The position numbers and the translations under genes were made by a program. Positions 9,280 to 16,215 of a stretch of 33,039 bases of DNA are shown here, one piece after another. This DNA is from Streptosporangiales bacterium (GTDB taxonomy: Bacteria; Actinomycetota; Actinomycetes; Streptosporangiales; WHSR01), in contig WHSR01000067.1 of assembly GCA_009379995.1 (NCBI GenBank), positions 1-33,039 on the forward strand, read 5' to 3'. The notes under the pieces are model-generated. The model was not told where the DNA came from. It saw nothing but the letters and a program-made list of their open reading frames with translations, and ran no database searches. Positions within the stretch are counted from its first letter, which is position 1. The number at the start of each line of letters is the position of its first letter.

Positions 9280-10961
9280 GACAGTTCCCCTTCCTCGGCC
9301 CGGACGACCCAGGCGGCGAAGCTCTCCCCGTCCTGGCGTCCCGCCAGGTAGTTGCGCACCACCCGCTCCACGTAGTCCGGAAGTTCCTCCGCGGTGACCT
9401 TGTGCCCGCGCAGCTTACGGCCGAAGCCCATTTGGTGGCCGAGCCCGCCGCCCAGATGCACCTGGAAGCCCTCGACCTGCCGGCCCTCGGCGTCGGTGAC
9501 CAACGAGCCCTTCAGCCCGATGTCGGCGGTCTGGATGCGTGCGCAGGAGTTCGGGCAGCCGTTGAGGTTGATGGTCAGCGGCTCGCCGAAGTCCGGGAGC
9601 CGCCGTTCCAGCTCGTCGATCAGCTGCACCGCCCGCTGCTTGGTCTCCACGATCGCGAGCTTGCAGAACTCGATGCCGGTGCAGGCCATCGTGTCCCGGC
9701 GGAACGTACTCGGCCGCACCTGGAGATCCGCGGCCTCCAGCTCGGCGACGAGCGAGTCGACCCGCTCCTCCGGGACGTCCAGGATGATCAGCTTTTGCTG
9801 CACGGTGGTACGGACCCGGCCGCTGCCGTGCTCCTCGGCGAGATCCGCGATACGGGTGAGCGTGTCGGCGTTGGTCCGGCCGACCTGCAGCGCGAAGCCG
9901 ACGTAGAACCGTCCGTCCTGCTGCCGGTGCACACCCACGTGGTCGCGGCGGCTGGGCGGTGGCTGCGGGGTCGGACCGTCGGGGAGCGCGAAGCCGAGGT
10001 ACTCCTTCTCCAGGACCTCGCGGAACCGCTCCCCGCCCCAGTCCTGCACCAGGAACTTCAGCCGTGCCCGGTGGCGCAGCCTGCGGTATCCGTAGTCGCG
10101 GAACACACCGGTGACCCCAGCCCACACGTCGGCCACCTGATCCGGCTGCACGAAGACGCCGAGCGGCACCGCAAAGAACGGGTTCGTGGACAGTCCGCCG
10201 CCGACCCAAAGGTCGAATCCCGGCCTACCGTCCGGGCCCACCACCCCGACGAACGAGACGTCGTTGATCTCGGGGTGGGTGCAGTGGTCGGCGCACCCGC
10301 TGAAGGTGCTCTTGTACTTGCGCGGGAGGTTGGAGAACTGCGGATCGCCGACGTAGCGACGGTGCGTCTCCATCAGGGACGGTGACGCGTCGACGATCTC
10401 GTTGGCGTCGATTCCGGCGACCGGGCAGCCGAGCATGTTGCGCGGGGTGTCCCCGCACGCCTCGGTGGTGGACAGGCCGACGCTCTCCAGCTCCTCCCAC
10501 ATCGCCGGGACGTCCTCGATCTCCACCCAGTGCAGCTGGACGTTCTGCCGGTCGGTGATGTCGACGAGCCCGCGTCCGTATCGCTGCGCCACCCCGGCGA
10601 CCGTGCGGAGCTGCTCCGGGTCGAGCTGGCCGCCGGGGATGCGGATGCGCACCATGAAGTAACGGTCGTCGAGTTCCTCCGGCTCCAGGACGGCTGTCTT
10701 GCCGCCGTCGATCCCGGGGCGACGCTGCGTGTAGATCCCGTACCACCGGAACCGTCCACGCAGGTCGGCCGGGTCGATGGAGTCGAACCCGGCCTTGGAG
10801 TAGATGTCGATGATGCGTTGGCGGACGTTCAGTCCGTCGTCGTTCTTCTTGACCTCTTCGTTCTTGTTCAGCGGTTCTCGGTACCCGAGCGCCCACTGGC
10901 CTTCGCCGCGGCGGCGTCGGGTCCGCTGCTGAACCGGAGGTGTCTGAGCGGTGGGGGACAT
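9276..10961 (-). CDS. sirA: Ferredoxin-type siroheme sulfite reductase
   Basis: A 561-residue siroheme/[4Fe-4S] reductase performing the six-electron reduction of sulfite to sulfide in assimilation. Two ferredoxin-like half-domains and the siroheme domains are recognisable. Cluster and siroheme ligands are C427, C433 (ACTGIEFCKLA) and C469, C473 (LNGCPNSCARIQ). Tyr77 in WYGIYTQRR and Cys169 in TEACGDTPRN have the same 92-residue separation as the Tyr69-Cys161 crosslink of M. tuberculosis sulfite reductase, which favours sulfite over nitrite as substrate. The ATG has GGAGGA 8-9 bases upstream. It is first of four ATGA-linked genes and sits 117 bp downstream of the cysteine leader peptide, so attenuation is likely. 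Nitrite reductase is the alternative call, less likely given cysH and cbiX. Confidence 0.95.
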   Translation of the reverse strand: MSPTAQTPPVQQRTRRRRGEGQWALGYREPLNKNEEVKKNDDGLNVRQRIIDIYSKAGFDSIDPADLRGRFRWYGIYTQRRPGIDGGKTAVLEPEELDDRYFMVRIRIPGGQLDPEQLRTVAGVAQRYGRGLVDITDRQNVQLHWVEIEDVPAMWEELESVGLSTTEACGDTPRNMLGCPVAGIDANEIVDASPSLMETHRRYVGDPQFSNLPRKYKSTFSGCADHCTHPEINDVSFVGVVGPDGRPGFDLWVGGGLSTNPFFAVPLGVFVQPDQVADVWAGVTGVFRDYGYRRLRHRARLKFLVQDWGGERFREVLEKEYLGFALPDGPTPQPPPSRRDHVGVHRQQDGRFYVGFALQVGRTNADTLTRIADLAEEHGSGRVRTTVQQKLIILDVPEERVDSLVAELEAADLQVRPSTFRRDTMACTGIEFCKLAIVETKQRAVQLIDELERRLPDFGEPLTINLNGCPNSCARIQTADIGLKGSLVTDAEGRQVEGFQVHLGGGLGHQMGFGRKLRGHKVTAEELPDYVERVVRNYLAGRQDGESFAAWVVRAEEGELS

Positions 10962-11053
10962 TGACGCGTCCTCCAGTCAGGTGGGGGACACGTGGTCGCC
11001 GGCTGATGAGCGGCAAACCCGTCAACGAAAACACGACGCCAGCGCACCACGCG

Positions 11054-11072
11054 CCCGTCGAGCAGGGACGGG
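11054..11072 (-). promoter_or_regulatory. Hairpin after the leader peptide
   Basis: On the minus strand, CCCGTC and GACGGG pair around a 7-base loop, starting 6 bases after the leader-peptide stop codon and about 90 bases before the sulfite reductase start. The position fits an attenuator or ribosome-occlusion element that responds to translation of the leader. No U-run follows, so Rho-dependent attenuation would be more likely than intrinsic termination (inference). Confidence 0.45.
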
Positions 11073-11078
11073 ACGGGG

Positions 11079-11162
11079 TCAGCAGGCGTCGTGACAAAGC
11101 GCGCTGCGGACGCGGAGGAAGTCGACGTGACGGCGCACGACGAGAAGCGGGTCCACAGGCAT
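11079..11162 (-). CDS. Putative cysteine-rich leader peptide of the sulfur operon
   Basis: A 27-residue ORF reading MPVDPLLVVR, then RHVDFLRVRSALCHDAC. The core (R)RHVDxxRVxSALC matches the conserved short 'putative leader peptide' type that precedes sulfur and cysteine genes in Streptomyces and relatives. Two cysteines lie at the very end (C23, C27), where ribosome stalling on scarce Cys-tRNA would be sensed. It is followed by a hairpin and then the sulfite reductase gene in the same direction. The start could be ATG 11162 or an internal GTG just before the RRHVD core. Regulation by cysteine supply is inferred from the family and from reported cysteine-responsive leaders in mycobacteria. It lies in the 373-bp gap between sirA and the O-methyltransferase. 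Confidence 0.75.
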   Translation of the reverse strand: MPVDPLLVVRRHVDFLRVRSALCHDAC

Positions 11163-11334
11163 ATGACGAAGATCGCATGCCGATGGGCGAGCTGTCCAGT
11201 GATATCCGGTGTGAGTTGGCACTCTTCGGCCGACTGGCCGGGCGTCGCGCTGGGGCAGGGTCACTTTTTTCCAAGCCAGTCCGGTTCGCGCGTGCCTACC
11301 GTCCCGTCGAGCAACTACGAGAGGGGACGCAACG

Positions 11335-12363
11335 ATGCCCGACCCTAACGTCCGGACGCCGCAGCAGGACATGCTCTTCGGCTACATGCCGGCGCAAATC
11401 CTCCACGTGGCCGCCCGCCTCGGGCTCGCCGACGTGCTGGCCGACGGACCCAAGACCAGCGCCGAGGTGGCCGCTGCGACCGAGACCCACCCGCCCTCGC
11501 TGCACCGGCTGCTGCGCGCGCTGGCGTGCCTCGGCGTGGTGACCGAGATCGAGGCGGGGCGCTTCGAGTTGACCCCCGAGGGTGCGCAGCTACGTTCTGA
11601 CACCCCGGAGTCCATCCGCGGCTTGGTGATGCTGTTCTGCGGTGACGAGGTGTGGCGCGCCTGGGGGAACCTGCTGCACAGCGTCCGGACCGGAGGGAGC
11701 GCGTTCGAGTACGTCACCGGCATGCCCCCGTTCGAGTTCCTGGCCGCCCATCCGGAGCAGTCGGCCACCTTCGACGCGGCCATGGCCGATCACACGAGGA
11801 AGGTCGCTCCCGAGATCATCGCCGGGTACGACTTCGGGCGGTTCTCCACGATCGTCGACGTCGGCGGGGGCGACGGCACGTTGATGGCGGCGATCCTGCG
11901 CGCCGTACCCGCAGCGCGGGGGATCCTCTTCGACCTTCCGGCCGGGGTGGAACCCGCGCCGACGACCCTCAAGTCCGCGGGCGTGGCGGATCGGTGCCGC
12001 GTCGTCGCGGGAAGCTTCTTCAAGTCCGTGCCGGAGGGCGGCGACGCCTACCTGCTCAAGAGCGTCATCCACGACTGGGACGACGACCGCGCCGCGGCGA
12101 TCCTGCGCACCTGTCGCAGTGCCATGGGCCCGGCCTCGTCGCTGCAGGTGATCGAGCCCGTGCTGCCGCCCAGGATCGAGTCGCCGGCGGAGATCACCGG
12201 CCTGGTGATGAGCGACATCAACATGCTGGTGAACACCGGGGGCCGGGAGCGCACCGAGGTCGAGTTCCGGTCGCTGTTCGCCGCGGCCGGCCTGGATGTG
12301 ACGGCGGTGGTCGGCCCGTTCGCGCCGTCCGGCTACCGCGTGATCGAGGGGGCGCCGGCCTAG
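11335..12363 (+). CDS. Family-2 SAM-dependent O-methyltransferase
   Basis: A 342-residue O-methyltransferase of the acetylserotonin/hydroxyindole and polyketide-tailoring type. An N-terminal winged-helix dimerisation domain (about 10-95, including PPSLHRLLRALACLGVV) precedes the Rossmann domain. Motif I is IVDVGGGDGTLM (173-184), followed by the FDLPAGVEPA strand. The catalytic histidine lies in LLKSVIHDWDDD (His246). The C-terminus MSDINMLVNTGGRERTEVEF is also typical. These enzymes methylate phenolic hydroxyls of secondary metabolites, but no biosynthetic cluster is next to it, so the substrate is unknown. GAGAGGGGACG lies just before the ATG. It is divergent from the sulfur-operon leader. 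Confidence 0.93.
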   Translation: MPDPNVRTPQQDMLFGYMPAQILHVAARLGLADVLADGPKTSAEVAAATETHPPSLHRLLRALACLGVVTEIEAGRFELTPEGAQLRSDTPESIRGLVMLFCGDEVWRAWGNLLHSVRTGGSAFEYVTGMPPFEFLAAHPEQSATFDAAMADHTRKVAPEIIAGYDFGRFSTIVDVGGGDGTLMAAILRAVPAARGILFDLPAGVEPAPTTLKSAGVADRCRVVAGSFFKSVPEGGDAYLLKSVIHDWDDDRAAAILRTCRSAMGPASSLQVIEPVLPPRIESPAEITGLVMSDINMLVNTGGRERTEVEFRSLFAAAGLDVTAVVGPFAPSGYRVIEGAPA

Positions 12364-12398
12364 GAATCACCGCCCATGCCTGAGACCATAGGGCCGTG

Positions 12399-12420
12399 GG
12401 CAGCTAACCTTGGCGCTGCC
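12399..12420 (+). terminator. Weak hairpin downstream of the O-methyltransferase
   Basis: GGCAGC (12399-12404) and GCTGCC (12415-12420) can pair around a 10-base loop, 36 bp after the methyltransferase stop. There is no U-run, and it overlaps the 3' end of the Cys-rich ORF on the other strand. A terminator role is only positional. Confidence 0.25.
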
Positions 12421-12529
12421 AGGAAAGCGCCGCCTCCGTGGGGCGGATGACGGGCAAGTGCTGGCAGTCGCACCAGTTGCCGCCCGGGCAGTTATCGTGC
12501 CGGCGGTCGCGACAGGCCTCACAGATCAC
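12404..12529 (-). CDS. Tiny Cys-rich protein (41 residues)
   Basis: The minus strand of the gap between the O-methyltransferase and the phosphoribosyltransferase encodes a 41-residue ORF, MICEACRDRRHDNCPGGNWC then DCQHLPVIRP and a short tail. Cysteines 3, 6, 14, 20 and 22, with histidines 11 and 24, form a dense C-x2-C...C...C-x-C-x-H pattern of the kind that binds zinc or an Fe-S cluster. I recall similar CPGG(T/N)WCDCQH small proteins in actinobacteria, but no function. The GTG start at 12529 lies about 8 bases after a TAAGAAT -10-like sequence, so a leaderless transcript is plausible. The GGAG before it is too close to act as a normal ribosome site. It is not overlapped by any convincing plus-strand gene. 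Confidence 0.6.
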   Translation of the reverse strand: MICEACRDRRHDNCPGGNWCDCQHLPVIRPTEAALSWQRQG

Positions 12530-12666
12530 GCTCCGATTCTTACCCGTTGCGCGGTCCGGCGCACCCGTCTTCGGCAGGTACGGACGGGCAGTGAATGGGA
12601 AGGCTTGTCCGCGGGTAAACGCCGAACAGCGACATGCAGACCTCTGGTTGGAAGAGGGTGGTCGCC

Positions 12667-13359
12667 GTGGCCTGGGATCGCAGGTCCGATCCGGGCCGTC
12701 CAGGGGGCGTCAGGCTTCCCTTCGCGGACCGCGCGGAGGGCGGCCGGATACTCGCCGAGCGGATCGGAGAGGTCGAGCTGGTCGACCCGGTCGTGCTGGC
12801 CCTGCCGCGCGGCGGCGTCGCGGTGGGCTTCGAGGTAGCTCGTGCCCTTGACGCGCCGCTCGACGTCCTCGTCACGCGCAAGATCGGCTATCCGCACCAG
12901 CCTGAGCTCGGCGTCGGCGCGATCGCCGAGGGCGGAGAGCCGGTGTACGACGAGTACCTGCTTCGCCGGCTCAACCTGACCCCCGCGGACCTCGTGGACA
13001 CGGTCGCGGCCGAGCGGGAGGAGCTGTCCCGCCGGGTCGAGGCGTACCGGGATGTGCGCGCGCTACCGGCGGTGGAGGGCCGGGACGTGATCGTCGTGGA
13101 CGACGGCCTCGCAACGGGCGGGACGGCCCGCGCCGCGCTGCGTGCGATCCGCGAGCGACGTCCCCGCCGGCTTCTGCTGGCCGTGCCGGTGAGCGCCGCG
13201 GACACCATGGAGGCGATGCACAAGGAGGCGGATGAGGTGGTCATCGTCGCCACACCGCCGGACTTCCGGGCCGTCGGCCAGTGGTACCGCGCCTTCGACC
13301 AGCTCACCGACGAGGACGTGATCGAACTCCTGCGGCAGGCCGGCGTCGAGCGCCGATGA
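12667..13359 (+). CDS. Phosphoribosyltransferase-domain protein
   Basis: About 230 residues of the type I phosphoribosyltransferase fold, of the stand-alone actinobacterial group rather than a defined purine or pyrimidine enzyme. The start region LPFADRAEGGRILAERI and the VLALPRGGVAVGFEVA strand are typical. The PRPP-binding loop is VIVVDDGLATGGTARAALRA. The flexible-loop region contains TRKIGYPHQPELGVGAIAEG. GTG 12667 is chosen because GAAGAGGG lies 8 bases upstream; ATG 12634 and GTG 12658 are in frame but worse placed. The stop overlaps the next gene's ATG (ATGA). Phosphoribosyltransferase and dienelactone-hydrolase-like genes are often adjacent or fused in actinobacteria, so a joint role is likely, though unknown. 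Confidence 0.88.
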   Translation: MAWDRRSDPGRPGGVRLPFADRAEGGRILAERIGEVELVDPVVLALPRGGVAVGFEVARALDAPLDVLVTRKIGYPHQPELGVGAIAEGGEPVYDEYLLRRLNLTPADLVDTVAAEREELSRRVEAYRDVRALPAVEGRDVIVVDDGLATGGTARAALRAIRERRPRRLLLAVPVSAADTMEAMHKEADEVVIVATPPDFRAVGQWYRAFDQLTDEDVIELLRQAGVERR

Positions 13360-14024
13360 CCGAGGAGCCCATGGCGCCGATCAGCACGCGAGCCGTACGG
13401 GTCCGGGCCGGCTCCACGGTCCTCGACGGGGACCTCACCGTACCCGGGGACGCCCGGGGGCTTGTGATCTTCGCCCACGGCAGCGGCAGCAGCAGGCACA
13501 GCCCTCGTAACCGGGAGGTCGCGAGCGTACTCCAGGACGCGGGTTTCGCGACCCTGCTCTTCGATCTGCTGACAACCGGCGAGGAGGAGGCCGACGCCCG
13601 GACCGGCCACCTGCGGTTCGACATCGACCTGCTCGCCGAGCGGCTCGCGTCGGTGGTGGACTGGTCGCGCGGAGAGTACGAGGTGGCGCGCGGTCCCGTT
13701 GGCCTGTTCGGCGCGAGCACGGGCGCGGCGGCCGCGCTGCGGGCGGCCGCCGAACGGCCCGGCGACGTGGCGGCCGTCGTCTCCCGCGGCGGGCGGCCCG
13801 ACCTCGCGGAACCCTTGCTGGCCGGCGTGCGGGCGCCGACCCTGCTGCTGATCGGGGAGCGGGACGTCGAGGTGCTTCCCCTCAACGAGGACGCGGCAGC
13901 GAAGATGACCTGCGTCAAGGAGGTCGCCGTGATACCGGGCGCCAGCCATCTGTTCCCCGAGGCTGGAGCGCTGGAGTCGGTGGCCCGCCACGCGGCCGAG
14001 TGGTTCCGGCGTTACCTCGGCTGA
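13356..14024 (+). CDS. Alpha/beta hydrolase (dienelactone-hydrolase-like)
   Basis: A 222-residue alpha/beta hydrolase. The oxyanion strand is LVIFAHGSGSSRHSPRNREV (from residue 36). The nucleophile elbow is LFGASTGAAAAL (Ser121), with Asp170 in LLIGERDVEVLP and His198 in PGASHLFPE completing the triad. The HGSGSSRxSPRN motif is typical of the DLH-like hydrolases that accompany phosphoribosyltransferases. The substrate is unknown. ATG 13356 overlaps the stop of the preceding gene by 4 bases, so the two are translationally coupled. An in-frame ATG at 13371 is an alternative. The convergent whiB gene ends 39 bp downstream. Confidence 0.9.
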   Translation: MTEEPMAPISTRAVRVRAGSTVLDGDLTVPGDARGLVIFAHGSGSSRHSPRNREVASVLQDAGFATLLFDLLTTGEEEADARTGHLRFDIDLLAERLASVVDWSRGEYEVARGPVGLFGASTGAAAALRAAAERPGDVAAVVSRGGRPDLAEPLLAGVRAPTLLLIGERDVEVLPLNEDAAAKMTCVKEVAVIPGASHLFPEAGALESVARHAAEWFRRYLG

Positions 14025-14063
14025 GAACCGGTTCGGCGGAGGATCCGTTGGCTCTGCCGAGCG

Positions 14064-14363
14064 CTAGGCCGCGTTGGCGCGACGCATACGGCGGCGGCGT
14101 TCGCTCGCCCGTTCGTCCTCGTTGAGGCCACCCCAGACGCCGTACTTCTCCGGGCGGGATACTGCATATTCGAGGCATTCGGTCCGGACCGCGCACCGGG
14201 CACAGATGGCCTTCGCCTTCCGCTCACGGATCTCCCGCTCCGGTTGACGCTCGCCATCGGGACCGAAGAAGAGTCCTATGTCCTCCCCACGGCACGCGGC
14301 GGCGTCCTGCCAGCCCCACTGCGGGGCAGCCAGACGGTTGGCCTGCCGGCGTACCTTAGACAT
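14064..14363 (-). CDS. WhiB-family Fe-S transcriptional regulator
   Basis: A 99-residue WhiB-like protein, found only in actinobacteria and their phages. The four [4Fe-4S]-cluster cysteines are C24, C54, C57 and C63 (AAACRGED, AICARCAVRTECLEYA). These are followed by the turn YGVWGGLNEDER (G75-VWGG) and a basic, Arg-rich C-terminus for DNA or sigma-factor contact. WhiB proteins act in the cytoplasm with the housekeeping sigma factor and respond to redox or NO. I cannot assign it confidently to a numbered WhiB/Wbl class. The ATG has only a weak ribosome site. It lies downstream of the sucrase/ferredoxin-like gene in the same direction with a 154-bp gap, so it probably has its own promoter. Confidence 0.95.
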   Translation of the reverse strand: MSKVRRQANRLAAPQWGWQDAAACRGEDIGLFFGPDGERQPEREIRERKAKAICARCAVRTECLEYAVSRPEKYGVWGGLNEDERASERRRRMRRANAA

Positions 14364-14517
14364 GAATCAACCACCTCGACGAAGAACCAGGGATGTCACC
14401 GAACGCGTTCGACGCAGCTGTCGGAAGATAAAACGCCCGAACAGTGCTAGGTGTTCCCTGCGGACACAGGGGACAACGTCGGCGTGACTTTACCCGTAAA
14501 CGGTCGGTCGCGGAGAG

Positions 14518-15447
14518 CTATTCCGCGGATTGCCGTAAGCTCAGGCCCGCCGCGGCAGGGGCCAGGTCGACCAGCCGGTAGCGAGCGTCGGCCTCCGGGC
14601 AGGGCAGGCCGCACGTCCCCCGCTCCGCCTCGGCAACCTCCTCCACGACGACGCGGTAGCGGGAGCCGTTGGCGTGTACCAGCGCCTCGGTGACCGCGGG
14701 GCCGGCCGTCAAGCCCTCCGCGGACTCGACCGACACCTCGTCGATCAGCAACCGTCCGGTTTCCGCCCGAACGAAGTACTCGGCGGCCTGAAGCGGGCCG
14801 GGAAGCCCGGCTCGCCCGCGGTAGTGCTCGAGCACTATCTCGCCCCGCCCGTAGGCGGCCGCGACCGTTCCCGCGCCGGTGGGGCTCACCCTGCCGTAGT
14901 ACAGCCCGTGCGGGAGGCAGACCAGGTTCGCGGCGAAATGGTCGCCGCCGACGTGTGTCGTCTCCCAGACCTGCTCGGGAAAACGGTCGGCCAGGGTGAC
15001 GGCCAGGGGTCGGCCGAGCCGCGCGCAGCACGCGCTGCGCCGACCGTGCGTGCAGACCAGGAGCAGCCGTCCGCCGATCCGCTCGCCGAGCAGCGGGGAC
15101 CGCCCCTCGGCTAGCGCATCGAGGTCGAGCTGCCGCAGGTCGCCCCGGCCGGCCAGTTCGCGGCCCTCGATCCAGGCGTCCGGGCCGGCCGACCACGCGG
15201 CGTACACCTGAAGCGGCGGGGGCACCCGACGTTCCCTCGGGCGGCGGATGAGCTGAACCCGTATCCCGCGCTCCTCCGCCTCGGACACGACGGACCCCAT
15301 CGGTGGGGGCGTCTTCATTTCGTCGAGGTGCGCCGGCCATGGGCCCGGGTGTTCGATCAGGAGCCAGGCCCGTGCCCGTTCGGTTGCCGTCCCGTACAGC
15401 GGCAGCCTCCCGTCGTGGCCGTCCGGGCCGTGCACGCAGATCGTCAT
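14518..15447 (-). CDS. Sucrase/ferredoxin-like (thioredoxin-fold ferredoxin) protein
   Basis: A 309-residue member of the sucrase/ferredoxin-like (Suc_Fer-like) family. The thioredoxin-like ferredoxin part is clear in LLVCTHGRRSACCARLGRPL (C132, C140, C141), followed by VWETTHVGGDHFAANLVCLP. The C-terminal region holds CGLPCPEAD. The N-terminus begins CVHGPDGHDGRLPLYG. These proteins probably carry a [2Fe-2S] cluster, and some occur in siderophore loci. GGGAGGA lies a few bases before the ATG, and a strong iron box lies 21 bp upstream, so the gene is predicted to be switched on by iron starvation. A reductase role in iron release is inference. The adjacent divergent gene encodes a MOSC protein. 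Confidence 0.88.
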   Translation of the reverse strand: MTICVHGPDGHDGRLPLYGTATERARAWLLIEHPGPWPAHLDEMKTPPPMGSVVSEAEERGIRVQLIRRPRERRVPPPLQVYAAWSAGPDAWIEGRELAGRGDLRQLDLDALAEGRSPLLGERIGGRLLLVCTHGRRSACCARLGRPLAVTLADRFPEQVWETTHVGGDHFAANLVCLPHGLYYGRVSPTGAGTVAAAYGRGEIVLEHYRGRAGLPGPLQAAEYFVRAETGRLLIDEVSVESAEGLTAGPAVTEALVHANGSRYRVVVEEVAEAERGTCGLPCPEADARYRLVDLAPAAAGLSLRQSAE

Positions 15448-15467
15448 GGTCCTCCCGAGGCCTCAAC

Positions 15468-15486
15468 TTAGGAGAGACTAACCTAA
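15468..15486. promoter_or_regulatory. Iron box (IdeR/DmdR-type operator)
   Basis: TTAGGAGAGACTAACCTAA matches the 19-bp actinobacterial iron-box consensus (TTAGGTTAGGCTAACCTAA) at 16 of 19 positions, including the whole right arm. It lies 21 bp before the ATG of the sucrase/ferredoxin-like gene and 69 bp before the divergent MOSC gene. Repression by an IdeR/DmdR-like regulator with Fe2+ is the expected behaviour. Confidence 0.8.
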
Positions 15487-15555
15487 TGTGTGGCCGGATG
15501 GGGAACGCCGACCCGCCGACCGGAGGCAATCGCCGGCCGATGAAAGACTTGGGCC

Positions 15556-16194
15556 GTGACGAGACCGACTCTCCTATCCGTCAACGCGGGCCGAGCCGTC
15601 GACGTCGCGTGGGCGGGTGGTCCGCAGCACACGGCGATCGACAAGCGACCGGTTCCGGGGCGAGTGGTCGTCGGCGAGCTGGGGCTGGCCGACGACGAGC
15701 AGGCCGACCGGAAGAGCCACGGCGGGCCCGACCAGGCGCTCTACGCCTACGCCCGGGAGGACCTCGACTGGTGGGCGGCTCGGTTGGGGCGCGAGCTGCG
15801 CAACGGTCAGTTCGGCGAGAACCTCACCGTGCGCGGGATCGACGTCGGCGACGCGGCGATAGGAGAGCGCTGGCGGGTCGGGACCGTCCTCCTGGAGGTG
15901 TCGGGGCCGCGTATCCCCTGCAAGACGTTCCAGGGTTGGTTGGGGGAGCGGGGTTGGATCAAGCGGTTCACCGCCGAGGCACGATCCGGCGCCTACCTGC
16001 GGGTGCTGGAGGAGGGCGAGGTGGGCGCGGGCGATCGGCTCGAGATTGCGCACCGCCCGCCGCATGGATTTACGGTTCGGGATGCCTTCCTGGTGCGCAA
16101 CGGCCGGCGGGAGCTGTTGCCCCGGGTGCTCGAGGTACCGGAGCTGCCGCCGGGCTGGCACGACTGGGCAGCCCGTCTGCTGGCCGCCCGGTGA
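15556..16194 (+). CDS. MOSC-domain protein (YiiM-like)
   Basis: A 212-residue MOSC-domain protein similar to YiiM, a molybdenum-cofactor enzyme that reduces N-hydroxylated bases and related compounds. Visible features are the N-terminal LLSVNAGRAVDV strand, KSHGGPDQALYAYAREDLDW (53-72), NGQFGENLTV (83-92), and the MOSC cysteine in SGPRIPCKTFQGW (Cys122), the expected molybdenum ligand. The C-terminal helices include a short YiiM-type extension. The GTG start at 15556 places the conserved N-terminus correctly; no strong ribosome site precedes it. It is divergent from the iron-regulated sucrase/ferredoxin-like gene across a 108-bp gap with the iron box, which is nearer to the other gene, so iron control here is only possible. 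Confidence 0.9.
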   Translation: MTRPTLLSVNAGRAVDVAWAGGPQHTAIDKRPVPGRVVVGELGLADDEQADRKSHGGPDQALYAYAREDLDWWAARLGRELRNGQFGENLTVRGIDVGDAAIGERWRVGTVLLEVSGPRIPCKTFQGWLGERGWIKRFTAEARSGAYLRVLEEGEVGAGDRLEIAHRPPHGFTVRDAFLVRNGRRELLPRVLEVPELPPGWHDWAARLLAAR

Positions 16195-16215
16195 ACCCGA
16201 TGAATCCGGTAGGCG

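Noticed and set aside
9402..10385. 327-residue plus-strand frame opposite sirA
   Set aside because: Antisense of a full-length sulfite reductase; no ribosome site or recognisable domain.
12438..12851. 137-residue plus-strand frame with several cysteines
   Set aside because: It is out of frame with the phosphoribosyltransferase and opposite the Cys-rich ORF, whose ordered CxxC/WCDCQH pattern is more convincing.
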